In this document: positions 28,014-38,985 of the stretch, piece after piece
How the letters are laid out: each line of letters starts with the position of its first letter
Numbering within the stretch: position 1 is the stretch's first letter
Assembly: GCA_027486895.1 (NCBI GenBank)
Contig: JAIXOE010000002.1
Location: forward strand, 23,982 to 87,981
Source: Sphingomonadales bacterium
Lineage (GTDB): Bacteria > Pseudomonadota > Alphaproteobacteria > Sphingomonadales > Sphingomonadaceae
Length of the DNA: 64,000 nucleotides
Reading direction: 5' to 3'
The notes under the pieces: model-generated
What the model saw: only the letters and a program-made list of their open reading frames with translations
What the model was told of the DNA's origin: nothing
Database searches by the model: none
Made by a program: the position numbers and the translations under genes

Positions 28014-29960
28014 TTAAGGTTCGACGATGTTGAATGCGCCCGGCATCGGGTCAAGCGCCGCCTGAAGCTTCTCAACGACGGACCGGTCGCCCTCAATCTT
28101 CAGCCCAGCCATTTGCAATTGCGCTGCTGGCATTTTCAGAAACAGCAGAGCCAGAAACAATTGACGCGGTCCGGAAACCGTGACCGCTGGCGTGGCATGG
28201 CCTGTTCCCATTTCGCTGATCATCACCGAGTTGCCAACCGTGACTTTTGCCGTCTCTTTCCGGTCTGAAATCACAAAGTTCAACGTCAGCGCTGCATTGC
28301 CGATAATCGTCGGATCCAATCGCGTCGCGACCGATTCAAGCAACAGGCCCGTTGGAATAGCTGAGATCATATCGATGCTTTGGGCATTGATACCAGCCTT
28401 CATACCCTCCCGAAGGTCGCGTGCGCCCGACAGAAACATATTGCGCCAAATCGCGGATTCAGCCTGATAACCTTGCTGTTCATAGCTATCTGCGAGCAAT
28501 GCGCGGCCTTCGACATTTTTAGGGTCGGCAAAGACCAATTGGTTCAACAAATCCGAGGACCAGCGATAGTCACCCGCCTTCATCGCTTTTTTGGCTGCGG
28601 CTACCAGCTTTTTGGCTCCGCCCATTGCGGCCACCATTTTCGCCGCACGAATTTCGGGTGGGTGCGGGTTGAGATTGGCGGGGACTGCGTCGTACCAGCC
28701 AAGATAATATTGATAAACTGCCTTCGAATTGTGGCTATAGGTGCCGTAATAGCCCTTGTTGAACCATTGGTCACCAATTGCTGGCGGCGCTTTCAACACC
28801 TCGGCAATTTCGGCCTGAGTCATGCCCTTGTTCATCATGCGGACGGTCTGATCATGCAGATAGCGATAGTTATCGCGCTGCCCCGACAACGAGCCTTTGA
28901 CTTCAGGCTGCCCAAAGCGCGGCCAGCAGTGGCTTGAAATCATGATATCGCTCCGGTCGCCGTAAAGGTTGACGGCTTCGTTGAGGAACCCGGACCAACC
29001 CAACGCATCACGTACCTTTGCGCCGCGTGGCGTCAGAATATTATGCAGGCTGCATGTCGCAATTTCTGCAGCTAAGAATGTGCGGGCTGCAGGGACGTAA
29101 ACGTTCATTTCAGCTGGCGCTTCTGTCTGCGGCACCATTTGGAACTCAAGCTTTACCCCGTCGATTTCCTGCACTTCTCCGGTTTTGCGAATGTCGATGG
29201 TTGGCGAAATAAGGGTAATGTCGCCGCCGCCAATGCCTTTACCGATGCCACTACCCATTTGGCCCTGCGGCCCCGGTGCCAAGTTGCTACCAAACTGGAA
29301 CGTGGCACGCCTGCTCATGGCAGGGCCAGCCATCACATTTTCGGACGCGGTTTCGGCGAGAAAATGTTCAGGCGCGACAATGGCAACCTTCCCTGCCTTC
29401 ACGTCGGCTTCATTAACGATTCCGCGCACGCCACCAAAATGGTCCCCATGGCTATGGCTATAGATGACCGCAGAAACAGGACGTGCACCCAGCTTTTCAT
29501 TCACAAGCTTCAGCGCAGCCGCCGCCGTATCGCGGCTCGTCAACGGATCGATGATAATCCAACCCGTTTGCCCTTTGATGATGGTCATGTTGGACACATC
29601 AAACCCGCGCACTTGCCACATATTGTCGGTCACCGCGTAGAGGCCATGCTTGCGCAAAAGCCCCATGTGCCGCCAAAGACTTGGGTTCACCGTATCTGGT
29701 GAAGCGTTATTACTCATCCAGTCATATGCGCCCAGATTCCAGACAGGCTTGCCATCTTTGTTCGTGATGACGGGGTCCGCCAACGTGCCGATAAACCCGC
29801 GATCTGCAAATTCAAGGTCACGACCATCTTCGGCCGGAAGCTGCGCCGCCATGCTGCGCTGTGCCGCGACTGTCGCGTCCGATGCTGGCTTGGCGTCTTG
29901 TGCAAAAGCACCTGTGGCCGACGCCGTGCTCAATAACACGGCGCATAAGAATTTCTGCAT
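28014..29960 (-). CDS. alkylsulfatase-like MBL-fold hydrolase (SdsA1/BDS1 type), exported
   Basis: Signal peptide MQKFLCAVLLSTASATGAFA; VIYSHSHGDHFGGVRG, ISSHCWPRFGQPEV, C-terminal SCP-2-like region. Confidence 0.85.
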   Translation of the reverse strand: MQKFLCAVLLSTASATGAFAQDAKPASDATVAAQRSMAAQLPAEDGRDLEFADRGFIGTLADPVITNKDGKPVWNLGAYDWMSNNASPDTVNPSLWRHMGLLRKHGLYAVTDNMWQVRGFDVSNMTIIKGQTGWIIIDPLTSRDTAAAALKLVNEKLGARPVSAVIYSHSHGDHFGGVRGIVNEADVKAGKVAIVAPEHFLAETASENVMAGPAMSRRATFQFGSNLAPGPQGQMGSGIGKGIGGGDITLISPTIDIRKTGEVQEIDGVKLEFQMVPQTEAPAEMNVYVPAARTFLAAEIATCSLHNILTPRGAKVRDALGWSGFLNEAVNLYGDRSDIMISSHCWPRFGQPEVKGSLSGQRDNYRYLHDQTVRMMNKGMTQAEIAEVLKAPPAIGDQWFNKGYYGTYSHNSKAVYQYYLGWYDAVPANLNPHPPEIRAAKMVAAMGGAKKLVAAAKKAMKAGDYRWSSDLLNQLVFADPKNVEGRALLADSYEQQGYQAESAIWRNMFLSGARDLREGMKAGINAQSIDMISAIPTGLLLESVATRLDPTIIGNAALTLNFVISDRKETAKVTVGNSVMISEMGTGHATPAVTVSGPRQLFLALLFLKMPAAQLQMAGLKIEGDRSVVEKLQAALDPMPGAFNIVEP

Positions 29961-30042
29961 GTTGGTCTCTCCCCCAAATTTTTTGCTAAGATGCATCAGA
30001 TGGCGGCGGAGGTAAATCGACTATTTAATCGCGCGGTTGAAT

Positions 30043-32241
30043 CTACAAAAAACTATAGGGATCAACATCAACGCCAACGCGGACGCTGCGAGGAAATTGT
30101 AAGCCGCCGAGCCACTCGCGAATGATAGTCTGCACCTCGACCGAACGTTGCGCATGCACCAAGAGCCGCTGGCGATAGCGACCGCGCAGCATTGCCAGCG
30201 GCGCTGGCGCAGGGCCATAGACATACATGCCGTCGACCTGTGGCGCGGCGCCGCCAACCGCACGTGCCGCCTCAATCGCCTCGCGCTCGTCTTCTGAAGA
30301 AATGATGATTGCGGCAAAGCGCCCGAACGGCGGCGCTCCTGCGGATTTGCGTTGCTCGGTTTCCGCATCATAAAATGCATCGCGGTCACCCGCGACCAAT
30401 GCGGCGATAACGGGATGCTTAGGGTTCCGCGTCTGAATGAACACCTCACCCGGCTTTTCGCCGCGCCCTGCCCGCCCAGCCGCCTGTGCAATTTGCTGAA
30501 ATGTGCGTTCAGCAGCGCGCAGATCGCCACCTTCAAGCCCCAGATCTGCATCAATGACGCCAACCAAGGTCAGCTCGGGGAAGTGGTAACCTTTGGTCAC
30601 CAACTGCGTGCCGATGATGATGTCGACCGCCTTGCTTTCAACGCGCGAGACGAACTCGGCGGCTTTTTCGGGAGACCATAAGGTATCGGACGTGGCAACA
30701 ATCGTTCGCGCATCCGGCAACAGCCTGTTTACCTCATCGCAAATCCGTTCAACGCCGGGCCCGCAGGCAACCAAGGTGTCGCTTTCGCCGCACTCAGGGC
30801 ACTCCTCAGGTGGCGGCATGACATGGCCGCAATGATGGCACGCAAGACGGCGGACGAGCCTGTGTTCAACCATCCAGCTTGTGCAATTGGGGCATTGAAA
30901 GCGGTGTCCGCATGTCCTGCACAAGGTGAGCGGCGCAAACCCGCGCCGGTTAAGGAACAATAGGCTTTGCTCACCGCGCTCGACGCGCTCTTCCAAAGCC
31001 TTGAGCAATGTTGGCGCAATCCAATGTTGACGCTCGGGCGCATCCAAGGTGAGGTCAATCGCCTTGATTTCCGGCATTTTAGCCGCGCCGAAACGTGACG
31101 GGATTTCCAATCCCTTATAGCGGCCAATCGTCACCATATGGCGCGATTCCAATGCGGGTGTGGCAGACGCCAGCACCACCGGAAATCCCTCAAAACGACC
31201 ACGCATCACCGCAACATCACGGGCATGGTAGCGTACGCCATCTTCTTGCTTGAAACTGCTCTCATGCGCTTCGTCGACGATGATCAGCCGCAGATTGGCG
31301 AACGGCAGGAACAAGGCCGATCGCGCGCCGACGAGCACTTTTGCGCTGCCATCTGCAACAGCGCGCCACACACGGCGACGCTGCGTTGACCGCAAATTGC
31401 TATGCCATACGGCAGGCTCGACCCCGAACCGCGCTTCAAACCGCGAAAGGAACGGCGCCGTCAGAGCAATTTCGGGGAGCAGCACGAGAACTTGCTTGCC
31501 CAGACGAATGGCCTCAGCAACCGCTTCAAAATAGGTTTCGGTTTTGCCAGACCCGGTGACGCCGTCGAGAACAAACGTATCAAATCCCCCGGTGCGGACG
31601 GCAGTGACCATTGCGTCTGCTGCGACCATTTGGGCGTCATTCAGTTTAGGCACGTCGAAATCTGCCAGCGGCTCGGGAAGCGGCGAATCTACACTGATTG
31701 TCACCGGCTCAAAAGCGCCCACCTTTATGAGCCCGCGGATGACCGCGTCACTTACGCCGGCTTCTGCCGCGAGTTCCCGCACGAGGCCTTGGGCGCCCTC
31801 CAACGCGTCAAGCGCGGCAGCACGTTGCGGGGTCAACCGTGCCGGTTCAAAGCCGGTGCGCCGATATTCAGTGATAGTACCAGATGCGCTGAAGGCCGCA
31901 GACGACGCCAAGACCATGCGCAACACCGCTGCATGGCTCGTCAGATAATAATCCGCGACCCAATTGACCAAGCGGCGCAGCCCTGACCCAAGCGGCGGAC
32001 ATTCGACCAATTCGAGCACAGATCGAAGTTTGCTGGCATCAACCTGCTCATCGCCAAAGACATCATCGTCCCAGATAACACCCGGCAATTTGCGTGGACC
32101 CAGCGGGACCATCACCACGCAACCAGGACCTGCATCCATGCCAGCAGGCAACCGATAGTCGAGCGGACCAATCGCTTGCGTCAACAGGACGACACGGACA
32201 CGGTTGGTGGGCGGACTCATCGCAACGATATAGGCAGACAA
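30043..32241 (-). CDS. priA: primosomal protein N' (helicase)
   Basis: LDGVTGSGKTETYFEAV, DEAHESSFKQEDGVRYHARDVA, CRTCGHRFQCPNCTSWM zinc motifs. Confidence 0.95.
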   Translation of the reverse strand: MSAYIVAMSPPTNRVRVVLLTQAIGPLDYRLPAGMDAGPGCVVMVPLGPRKLPGVIWDDDVFGDEQVDASKLRSVLELVECPPLGSGLRRLVNWVADYYLTSHAAVLRMVLASSAAFSASGTITEYRRTGFEPARLTPQRAAALDALEGAQGLVRELAAEAGVSDAVIRGLIKVGAFEPVTISVDSPLPEPLADFDVPKLNDAQMVAADAMVTAVRTGGFDTFVLDGVTGSGKTETYFEAVAEAIRLGKQVLVLLPEIALTAPFLSRFEARFGVEPAVWHSNLRSTQRRRVWRAVADGSAKVLVGARSALFLPFANLRLIIVDEAHESSFKQEDGVRYHARDVAVMRGRFEGFPVVLASATPALESRHMVTIGRYKGLEIPSRFGAAKMPEIKAIDLTLDAPERQHWIAPTLLKALEERVERGEQSLLFLNRRGFAPLTLCRTCGHRFQCPNCTSWMVEHRLVRRLACHHCGHVMPPPEECPECGESDTLVACGPGVERICDEVNRLLPDARTIVATSDTLWSPEKAAEFVSRVESKAVDIIIGTQLVTKGYHFPELTLVGVIDADLGLEGGDLRAAERTFQQIAQAAGRAGRGEKPGEVFIQTRNPKHPVIAALVAGDRDAFYDAETEQRKSAGAPPFGRFAAIIISSEDEREAIEAARAVGGAAPQVDGMYVYGPAPAPLAMLRGRYRQRLLVHAQRSVEVQTIIREWLGGLQFPRSVRVGVDVDPYSFL

Positions 32242-32395
32242 TCAGGGGACGTCACCCACCTATCCCTGCCAATTCAACAGCATGGTCCATTAGCGGGATA
32301 TATTGCGGCGATTCGTCGCGGAATATTGGCTGTCATTTCCGCCCTAACTTTGCCAATAGGCAATCTAACGAATCTACTATCAGGAATAACGTGCC

Positions 32396-33049
32396 ATGAA
32401 ATTCTTTGCCGACACCGCTGACATTGCCGATATCAAAGATCTGGCAGCGACCGGCTTGCTTGATGGCGTCACCACCAACCCGTCATTGATTGCCAAATCG
32501 GGTCGGGACTTCATTGAAGTAACACGCGAAATTTGTGCGCTGACTGATGGACCTGTATCCGCAGAAGTCGTCGCGCTCGATCATGCAACAATGATGAAAG
32601 AGGCAGAAATCCTGCGCAAGATTGCAAGCAACGTCTGCATAAAGGTGCCATTGACGATTGATGGTTTGAAAACCTGCAAGGCCCTGACCTCAGAAGGTAC
32701 TATGGTCAATGTGACTTTGTGCTTTTCTGCCAATCAAGCGCTGCTTGCTGCCAAAGCGGGTGCGACATTTGTATCGCCATTCGTCGGTCGTCATGACGAC
32801 AATGGCTTTGACGGCATGCAGCTCATTAGCGACATTCGCCTGATTTATGACAATTATGCATTCGACACTGAAATCCTTGTCGCAAGCGTGCGCCATGGTG
32901 TTCATGTGCTTGAAGCTGCCAAAATCGGGGCAGACGTGATGACGGCACCACCTGCTGTCATCAAGGGCCTGTTCAAGCATATCCTGACGGACAAGGGCAT
33001 CGAGGGCTTTTTGGCTGACTGGGCAAAGACCGGACAAGCCATCGGCTGA
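32396..33049 (+). CDS. tal: fructose-6-phosphate aldolase/transaldolase family
   Basis: [53 protein letters not shown]. Confidence 0.93.
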   Translation: MKFFADTADIADIKDLAATGLLDGVTTNPSLIAKSGRDFIEVTREICALTDGPVSAEVVALDHATMMKEAEILRKIASNVCIKVPLTIDGLKTCKALTSEGTMVNVTLCFSANQALLAAKAGATFVSPFVGRHDDNGFDGMQLISDIRLIYDNYAFDTEILVASVRHGVHVLEAAKIGADVMTAPPAVIKGLFKHILTDKGIEGFLADWAKTGQAIG

Positions 33050-33210
33050 ACCTATCGGCGCGGGTTTAATTGAAGTGCTACCCGTGCCTCGATATGATAT
33101 CGCATAGCGGCGAAGTGCCTATGGGTTATTCGCCGTATAGAAAATAAATGCGGGCAGACCTATCTTCGGGATTAAAGTTAGTGGGCACTGCGGTCCGCTG
33201 GAGACCCAAG

Positions 33211-33846
33211 ATGAACAAGCCCGAGAAGGTGTTTACCATCGCACATATACATTATGAAGACGAAATTGGTGAGAACGGCAAGATTGTCGTTCCCGACGAC
33301 GTTCAAGACGCCATCCGTACATTAATCCGCTGGTCTGGTGATGACCCAGCCCGCGAAGGCCTTCTGGATACTCCAGCGCGCGTCGGACGGGCTTGGCGTG
33401 AATATTGTGGCGGCTATGCGGAAGACCCTGCTGCGCATCTGTCTCGCACGTTTCAGGAAGTCGGCGGATACCATGAACTGGTCCTGCTGAAGGATATCCC
33501 GTTCCAGTCGCATTGCGAACACCACATGGCTCCGATTATTGGCAAGGCATCGATTGCCTATATGCCAACCGATCGCGTTGTCGGCATTTCAAAACTCGCG
33601 CGCGTGCTGCACGGTTTTGCACAACGCCTTCAGGTGCAGGAACGCCTGACCGCTGAAGTTGCAAACTGCATTTGGGAGCATCTAAAGCCCGAGGGCGTAG
33701 CGGTTGTCATCGAGGCGCAGCATGGTTGCATGACTGGCCGAGGCGTAAAGGTGCATGGCGTCGGTATGGTGACGTCAAAGCTTATCGGCTGCTTCCTTGA
33801 TGACCAATCCAGCCGCAAGGAAGTCATGAGCCTGATGGGCTACTGA
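33211..33846 (+). CDS. folE: GTP cyclohydrolase I
   Basis: EGLLDTPARVGRAWREYCGGY, FQSHCEHHMAPIIGKASIAYMPTDRVVGISKLAR. Confidence 0.95.
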   Translation: MNKPEKVFTIAHIHYEDEIGENGKIVVPDDVQDAIRTLIRWSGDDPAREGLLDTPARVGRAWREYCGGYAEDPAAHLSRTFQEVGGYHELVLLKDIPFQSHCEHHMAPIIGKASIAYMPTDRVVGISKLARVLHGFAQRLQVQERLTAEVANCIWEHLKPEGVAVVIEAQHGCMTGRGVKVHGVGMVTSKLIGCFLDDQSSRKEVMSLMGY

Positions 33847-33926
33847 TTACGGCATTGCTGCCCGGTTCGAACGCACTTATGGATAGGGGCAACCCCATCC
33901 CGTAAAAATCGCCGGACTGCACTGAC

Positions 33927-34775
33927 ATGGCCTTTGACCTTCCCCATTTTGATCTCGACGCATTTGTCCGCGCCACGCTTGCCGAGGATTTGGGGCCAAC
34001 CGGAACCGACGTAACATCGCAAAGCGTTATTCCGGCCGATGTGCGGTTTGAAGGCACGATGGATAGCCGTGACGCGATTGTCGTCGCGGGGCTGCCAATT
34101 GCCATCGCTTTTTTCAAATCGCTTGATCCGTCGATGGAAATCGACCTGCTGGTCGAAGAAGGACAGCGCGTTGCTGCTGGCACTGATCTCATGCGGCTTC
34201 GAGGCAATGCCCGTGCCATGCTGACGGCAGAGCGTTCGGCCCTGAATACGGTCCAGCATCTTTCGGGCATCGCCACCCTCACACGGCAATATGTCGACGC
34301 GATTTCGGGCACGGGCTGCATCTTGTTGGACACGCGAAAGACCATTCCCGGGCTTCGCGTGCTTGAAAAATATGCCACACGCATGGGTGGGGCCACGAAC
34401 CACCGCATGGGCCTGTGGGATGCCGCGATGATTAAGGACAATCATGTGGCAGTCGCTGGCGGCGTTGCCGAGGCTGTCCGCCGCGCACGTGACGCAGGCG
34501 TCGAACGCATCATATTGGAAGTCGATAGCATCGCGCAGATCGAACCCGGCCTTGCAGCGGGCGCAAGTCACTTGCTGCTCGACAATATGGACGCAGATAC
34601 GCTGCGCACGGCAGTTGCATTAATTGCCGGCCGTGTGCCGACCGAAGCATCTGGCGGCGTCACGCTTGATACCATTCGCGCCAAAGCGGAAACCGGCGTC
34701 ACGTACATCTCGGTTGGACGCCTGACGCAGAGCGCGCCTGCAGCCGACATCGGGCTGGATTTTGCGCAGGCTTAG
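33927..34775 (+). CDS. nadC: nicotinate-nucleotide pyrophosphorylase (carboxylating)
   Basis: LDTRKTIPGLRVLEKYATRMGGATNHRMGLWDAAMIKDNH. Confidence 0.95.
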   Translation: MAFDLPHFDLDAFVRATLAEDLGPTGTDVTSQSVIPADVRFEGTMDSRDAIVVAGLPIAIAFFKSLDPSMEIDLLVEEGQRVAAGTDLMRLRGNARAMLTAERSALNTVQHLSGIATLTRQYVDAISGTGCILLDTRKTIPGLRVLEKYATRMGGATNHRMGLWDAAMIKDNHVAVAGGVAEAVRRARDAGVERIILEVDSIAQIEPGLAAGASHLLLDNMDADTLRTAVALIAGRVPTEASGGVTLDTIRAKAETGVTYISVGRLTQSAPAADIGLDFAQA

Positions 34776-35493
34776 CGGTCTTGCTCTAATGAGCGCAGCC
34801 GCTTGTTTGCTGCCCGCGCCGGTGCTGGCGCAAGCATGGCAATGTCAACCAACGAACTACTTACCGCGCCCCGCACTTGAGCTTCCTGCGCCCAATCAGG
34901 TCCGACGCACGGCAATTGCAGGCTATGTCCTGACATTAAGCTGGAGCCCCGAATTTTGCCGGGGACGCGAACGTGATCCATCGATGCGTTTCCAATGTTC
35001 AGGGACCATCGGCGACTTTGGTTTCATTCTTCATGGCCTGTGGCCCGAAGCCAAGGGACCAAATTATCCGCAATATTGTAGGTCGGTGGGCGTGTTGCCC
35101 CGGCAGACAGTCGCCAACAACATCTGCCTTAGTCCGTCGCCCCAATTGCTGCAGCACCAATGGGCAAAACACGGCAGCTGCATGGCCAAAACGCCCGAGG
35201 CCTATTTTGGTGCAGCCCAGCTGCTGTTCAAGGCGATCGAGTTTCCCGACATGGCGCGGCTTTCGCGCGAGCCAGAACGCGGAACGCCATTAACTGCAGC
35301 GACGATTGCCGAGAGGTTTTCCGCGCTGAACGACGGGATGCCGGCGGATTCGATAACCGTTACGGTCAGCCCGAAAGGCTGGCTTCAGGAAGTACGCATT
35401 TGCCTAGACCGCAAATTCAAACCCCGGCGTTGCCCCAGTTTTAGCCGCGCCGGGTCTAGCAAAGCGCAGGTCAAAATCTGGCGCGGCCGTTAG
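34762..35493 (+). CDS. secreted ribonuclease T2 family protein
   Basis: Signal peptide; CAS motifs FILHGLWPEA and HQWAKHGSCM. Confidence 0.92.
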   Translation: MRRLSGLALMSAAACLLPAPVLAQAWQCQPTNYLPRPALELPAPNQVRRTAIAGYVLTLSWSPEFCRGRERDPSMRFQCSGTIGDFGFILHGLWPEAKGPNYPQYCRSVGVLPRQTVANNICLSPSPQLLQHQWAKHGSCMAKTPEAYFGAAQLLFKAIEFPDMARLSREPERGTPLTAATIAERFSALNDGMPADSITVTVSPKGWLQEVRICLDRKFKPRRCPSFSRAGSSKAQVKIWRGR

Positions 35494-35918
35494 CGGTCGA
35501 TAATGCGCGTGGACGGATGATGTTTATCGAGATGTTTGCGGATTATCTTCAAATTCTTCGTATTTGAACGCCATACCAAGTCAAAGGCATCGCCCAGTAA
35601 CGGCACCGCACCAATCGCAGTATCAATCCCAATGTTCGCCGTCATCCGCACCAGTTGCCATTTTGACATGCCCAGATTGCGGGCTTCCCAGACCATATAT
35701 GCGCCCATAGCGGCAGTCACGAGATCGCCTAGCACGGGCACCAAACCAATTACGGTATCTAAGCCCACCGGAATTCTTGTACCCGGAATGTGAAAGGCGC
35801 GCTCAAGCACTTTTTCCAGTGCTTCGACGCGCATGCGGATCGCCTGCGGATCATTGCCCATGCCCGGCAAGTCCTTAGCAATCTGCGCAAACTGTTCCTG
35901 CGAAATCGGCACTGGCAT
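35490..35918 (-). CDS. DUF4112 family membrane protein
   Basis: GTRIPVGLDTVIGLVPVLGDLVTAAMGAYMVWEA..NIGIDTAIGAVPLLGDAFDLVWRSNTKN. Confidence 0.85.
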   Translation of the reverse strand: MPVPISQEQFAQIAKDLPGMGNDPQAIRMRVEALEKVLERAFHIPGTRIPVGLDTVIGLVPVLGDLVTAAMGAYMVWEARNLGMSKWQLVRMTANIGIDTAIGAVPLLGDAFDLVWRSNTKNLKIIRKHLDKHHPSTRIIDR

Positions 35919-35931
35919 AACTCCTTTAGAC

Positions 35932-37386
35932 TTATGTTGGGTCCCGCCCGAGATATTGCAACAGGTGCCATCCCCGTCCATTTGCAAAATGTCCTAAAAG
36001 CCCAGGTCGCACGACCGACCAGCGTAGCGGATTGGCGATGGGAATGAACCCGACTGTTGACTGCATCTCAGTTTCAGCCTGCCCCAATAGCTGCGCGCGC
36101 ATCGCCATGTCTTTTGTCATGCGCGCTTCTGCTACGATTTCGTCCGCCCGCGCGCTGCATATCGCGGCAAATTTGCAGGAAAGTTGGTCAAGATACCATG
36201 CAGGGCTGGATTGTTGTGCGGTCAGGTCAATCAGACGCAGGTCATGTGGTCTGTCCACGGTCACCCGTTCAATGTCCACGCCAACGGTGGCCAAATCTGC
36301 GCGAAGGCGCGCGAAAAATATGCGGCTGCCATAGCCACGCGGCAGCGCAACACGCAACGGCCGGATAGGTCCGTTCGCACTCTTCCAGTTTGCAATGCTT
36401 GCAGCAGCCATGGATCGCCTTTGGTCCATTGAAGGTGCCGCCCAATCCGGTCGCGATATGTCCGCGCGGTTGGGCAAGCTTTCGGGTACCAGCGTCACCG
36501 TTTCCCGCCATGCCACGATGTCGAAAGCGGTAAGCAACTTTGGCCGGTCAATCGCCATGGCTATCGCTGTTCGGTTATCCTTGTCAGCCAGAAACGGGCC
36601 AGCCTGCGCTACCAATAGCCCAAACAAACCGGGGACAGCATCAAACTGGATTTCATTGGCATTGATCTTTGCTGCTTCAAGCAACGGGAAGGTTTCGAAA
36701 CGTCCGCCTTCAATCAAATCCGTCTGCGCGAGCACATAACGCGCGAGCACCAACGAAGCTTCGCCCCGGCGGAGCGTAACGGTTGCATTTCCCAGAACAG
36801 CCGCCCCATCGGCGTCGATTTCGTTGCGCCGCAACTGCATGGCCTGCCCATTTTTCTTAGCCTGCATTGGGCCGGACCCAGCCCCACGACTTAATAGTCC
36901 GAATTCGGGAAGTGCCAGCAACTCAAGCAAGTACGGCATCGGCGCCTTAAGCCGGACTTCGACGACCTTGCCCGTCATAGCAACCACACGGTCGATAACA
37001 GCAAGTTCAGCGCCCAAACGCCCTTTTTCGAGTTCGCTTATGCGACGGATCAACAGCCGCGCAACCTCTTGCGACTCCAGCTCGCGTCCATCATTCCACC
37101 GCGCTTTATTGAGGCGGAAGATATAGCTCATGCCGTCTTCAGTCACGATCCAGCGGTTCGCCAGTCCCGGCGCCACCCGCCCTTTTTCGTCAAAGGTCAC
37201 CAGACCTTGGGCCGTTGCACTGCGCAGATAGGCAGAGGCGGGCGGCAATGGCACCGCAGACACGTTAAAAGGCTTCGGACGGTCTTCAATGACGTCCACA
37301 CGCACCCGATCATTGTCGACGCCTTGCGAGCAACCGGCAAGCGCAGCCGAAAGCAGCAAAAGCAAAAACGGCAGCAGGCGGATCAT
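35932..37386 (-). CDS. family-5 (peptide-type) ABC substrate-binding lipoprotein, no permease nearby
   Basis: Lipobox LLLSAALAGCSQG; ANRWIVTEDGMSYIFRLNKARWNDGRELES; IAMAIDR. Confidence 0.75.
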   Translation of the reverse strand: MIRLLPFLLLLLSAALAGCSQGVDNDRVRVDVIEDRPKPFNVSAVPLPPASAYLRSATAQGLVTFDEKGRVAPGLANRWIVTEDGMSYIFRLNKARWNDGRELESQEVARLLIRRISELEKGRLGAELAVIDRVVAMTGKVVEVRLKAPMPYLLELLALPEFGLLSRGAGSGPMQAKKNGQAMQLRRNEIDADGAAVLGNATVTLRRGEASLVLARYVLAQTDLIEGGRFETFPLLEAAKINANEIQFDAVPGLFGLLVAQAGPFLADKDNRTAIAMAIDRPKLLTAFDIVAWRETVTLVPESLPNRADISRPDWAAPSMDQRRSMAAASIANWKSANGPIRPLRVALPRGYGSRIFFARLRADLATVGVDIERVTVDRPHDLRLIDLTAQQSSPAWYLDQLSCKFAAICSARADEIVAEARMTKDMAMRAQLLGQAETEMQSTVGFIPIANPLRWSVVRPGLLGHFANGRGWHLLQYLGRDPT

Positions 37387-37428
37387 GCGGCCACCATAAT
37401 CAGAATGTCCCCGCGCACAATCCACGAT

Positions 37429-38985
37429 TCAGCGGTCAGTGCAGGTGAATAGCAATATCTCGTTTGGGGCGGGCGGCAACTGGGCTGCAATGGCCTTGTT
37501 CATATTGTCGATGTTCGAAAGCTGCCCAGCATCCTTGGTACATGTCTTCACGTCATAACGCTGACGCGCTTCGCGGGCGGAACGCATCGCATCAGCACCA
37601 AGCAGAAAACGTTCAATGCGATAGATGTCGGTGTCCGGCGCGTAACTCGTAACCGAAATCTGCGCATCGTTGTTCGGCACAAAGCTGCGGACCCACCGGC
37701 CGCCGCTTTCGACATATTGCGTCCGCCCATTAACGCATCCGTCCGGCCGCCAGGTAAAGTCTACATCGGCGGTATCGGACATCGTGATACGGCTGCGTTC
37801 GGACTGAAGCACGCATAGTTTAGCCACTTGCTTTGCCGCAGCTTTGACCAATTTGTCCTGCGGAGCATCAGCGGTGAGGGCCGCGCGCACCCTGTCATCG
37901 ACTTCGTCAAAAGATGGACGCGCTGCGAAAATACCTACCGCCGACACCAATAATATTGCACCGGCAGCCGCAGCCGCTTTGAAACGATCGCGTTGCACAC
38001 GCTCCGAAAACTGCCAAGCAGCGCCACCGGCCACAGCGCTTAGGACCAGCAGCAACGCCGCAAGTGCAATGTGGTTTTCGCGGGCGGAAATGACTGCGTG
38101 CTCGGCGTCGCTGCGCACTTTACCTTCACGACTGCGCTGCAATTCGGCGGCGACGCGGGCTTCTTTCTCAATCTTGGCACGGGCTGACGCTTCAAGCTCC
38201 GCCTCGGCGCGCGTCAATTCAGCAACTGACTTGCAATCGCCCGTCACGGTTCTGAAGGTAACGCCCTGATTGTTCAGAAATGCCGAAAGCTCGCGCGCGG
38301 AAATCGCGAAGTAGAACTCGGCGCCGCCATCGTTCGATACCGATCCAAAGCTGTTGATTCCGACCACGCGTCCACATGCATCGACAATCGGCCCGCCGCT
38401 ATTGCCTGGAGCAATGGGCGCCGTGTGCAACAGCGACTCAACGGTTTTCGATGTCCGGCCCGACGAAATCGTCCCCCGCGTTTTGACGGGCGGCTGGGGA
38501 CGCAGGACGTCCGCCTCGCTTTGTTCGAGCGCAACATCAACGCTGGCGGGATACCCAATCGCAAAGACGTCAGCGCCATCGGACACAGTGCCTGCAAATA
38601 TGCTCGCTGGAACCAACGCGCCCGAAGCAAGTTGCAACAGCGCAAGGTCCTTGCCAGCCACAACAGCGGACACCGTGGCGCGATAGCTTTGCGTCCCGTC
38701 AGAAGGCACAACGACAATTTCGACACTATCGTCGAAGCGCGCCTGTTCAACGACATGCGCGTTGGTAATGATCTTGTTGCGGTCGACGACCACGCCAGAG
38801 CCAATGCTGACGATAGTCTGCTGGCCATCTGTAGAACTGAAAACGACGATGCGCACGACACTGCGTGCGGCAGCGCTAATGTCGCTTGCATCAGCATATG
38901 CTGGAGTGGCGACCACCGTGCAGAAAAGGACTGCCAGCGCGAGCACGAGTTGCCTGATGGAAAGCAAGGACCGGACGAGCATCAC
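37429..38985 (-). CDS. trypsin-like (S1C) serine protease with C-terminal membrane-spanning region
   Basis: IITNAHVV, GKDLALLQL, IAPGNSGGPIVDACGRVVGIN; two hydrophobic segments after a coiled-coil. Confidence 0.8.
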   Translation of the reverse strand: MMLVRSLLSIRQLVLALAVLFCTVVATPAYADASDISAAARSVVRIVVFSSTDGQQTIVSIGSGVVVDRNKIITNAHVVEQARFDDSVEIVVVPSDGTQSYRATVSAVVAGKDLALLQLASGALVPASIFAGTVSDGADVFAIGYPASVDVALEQSEADVLRPQPPVKTRGTISSGRTSKTVESLLHTAPIAPGNSGGPIVDACGRVVGINSFGSVSNDGGAEFYFAISARELSAFLNNQGVTFRTVTGDCKSVAELTRAEAELEASARAKIEKEARVAAELQRSREGKVRSDAEHAVISARENHIALAALLLVLSAVAGGAAWQFSERVQRDRFKAAAAAGAILLVSAVGIFAARPSFDEVDDRVRAALTADAPQDKLVKAAAKQVAKLCVLQSERSRITMSDTADVDFTWRPDGCVNGRTQYVESGGRWVRSFVPNNDAQISVTSYAPDTDIYRIERFLLGADAMRSAREARQRYDVKTCTKDAGQLSNIDNMNKAIAAQLPPAPNEILLFTCTDR

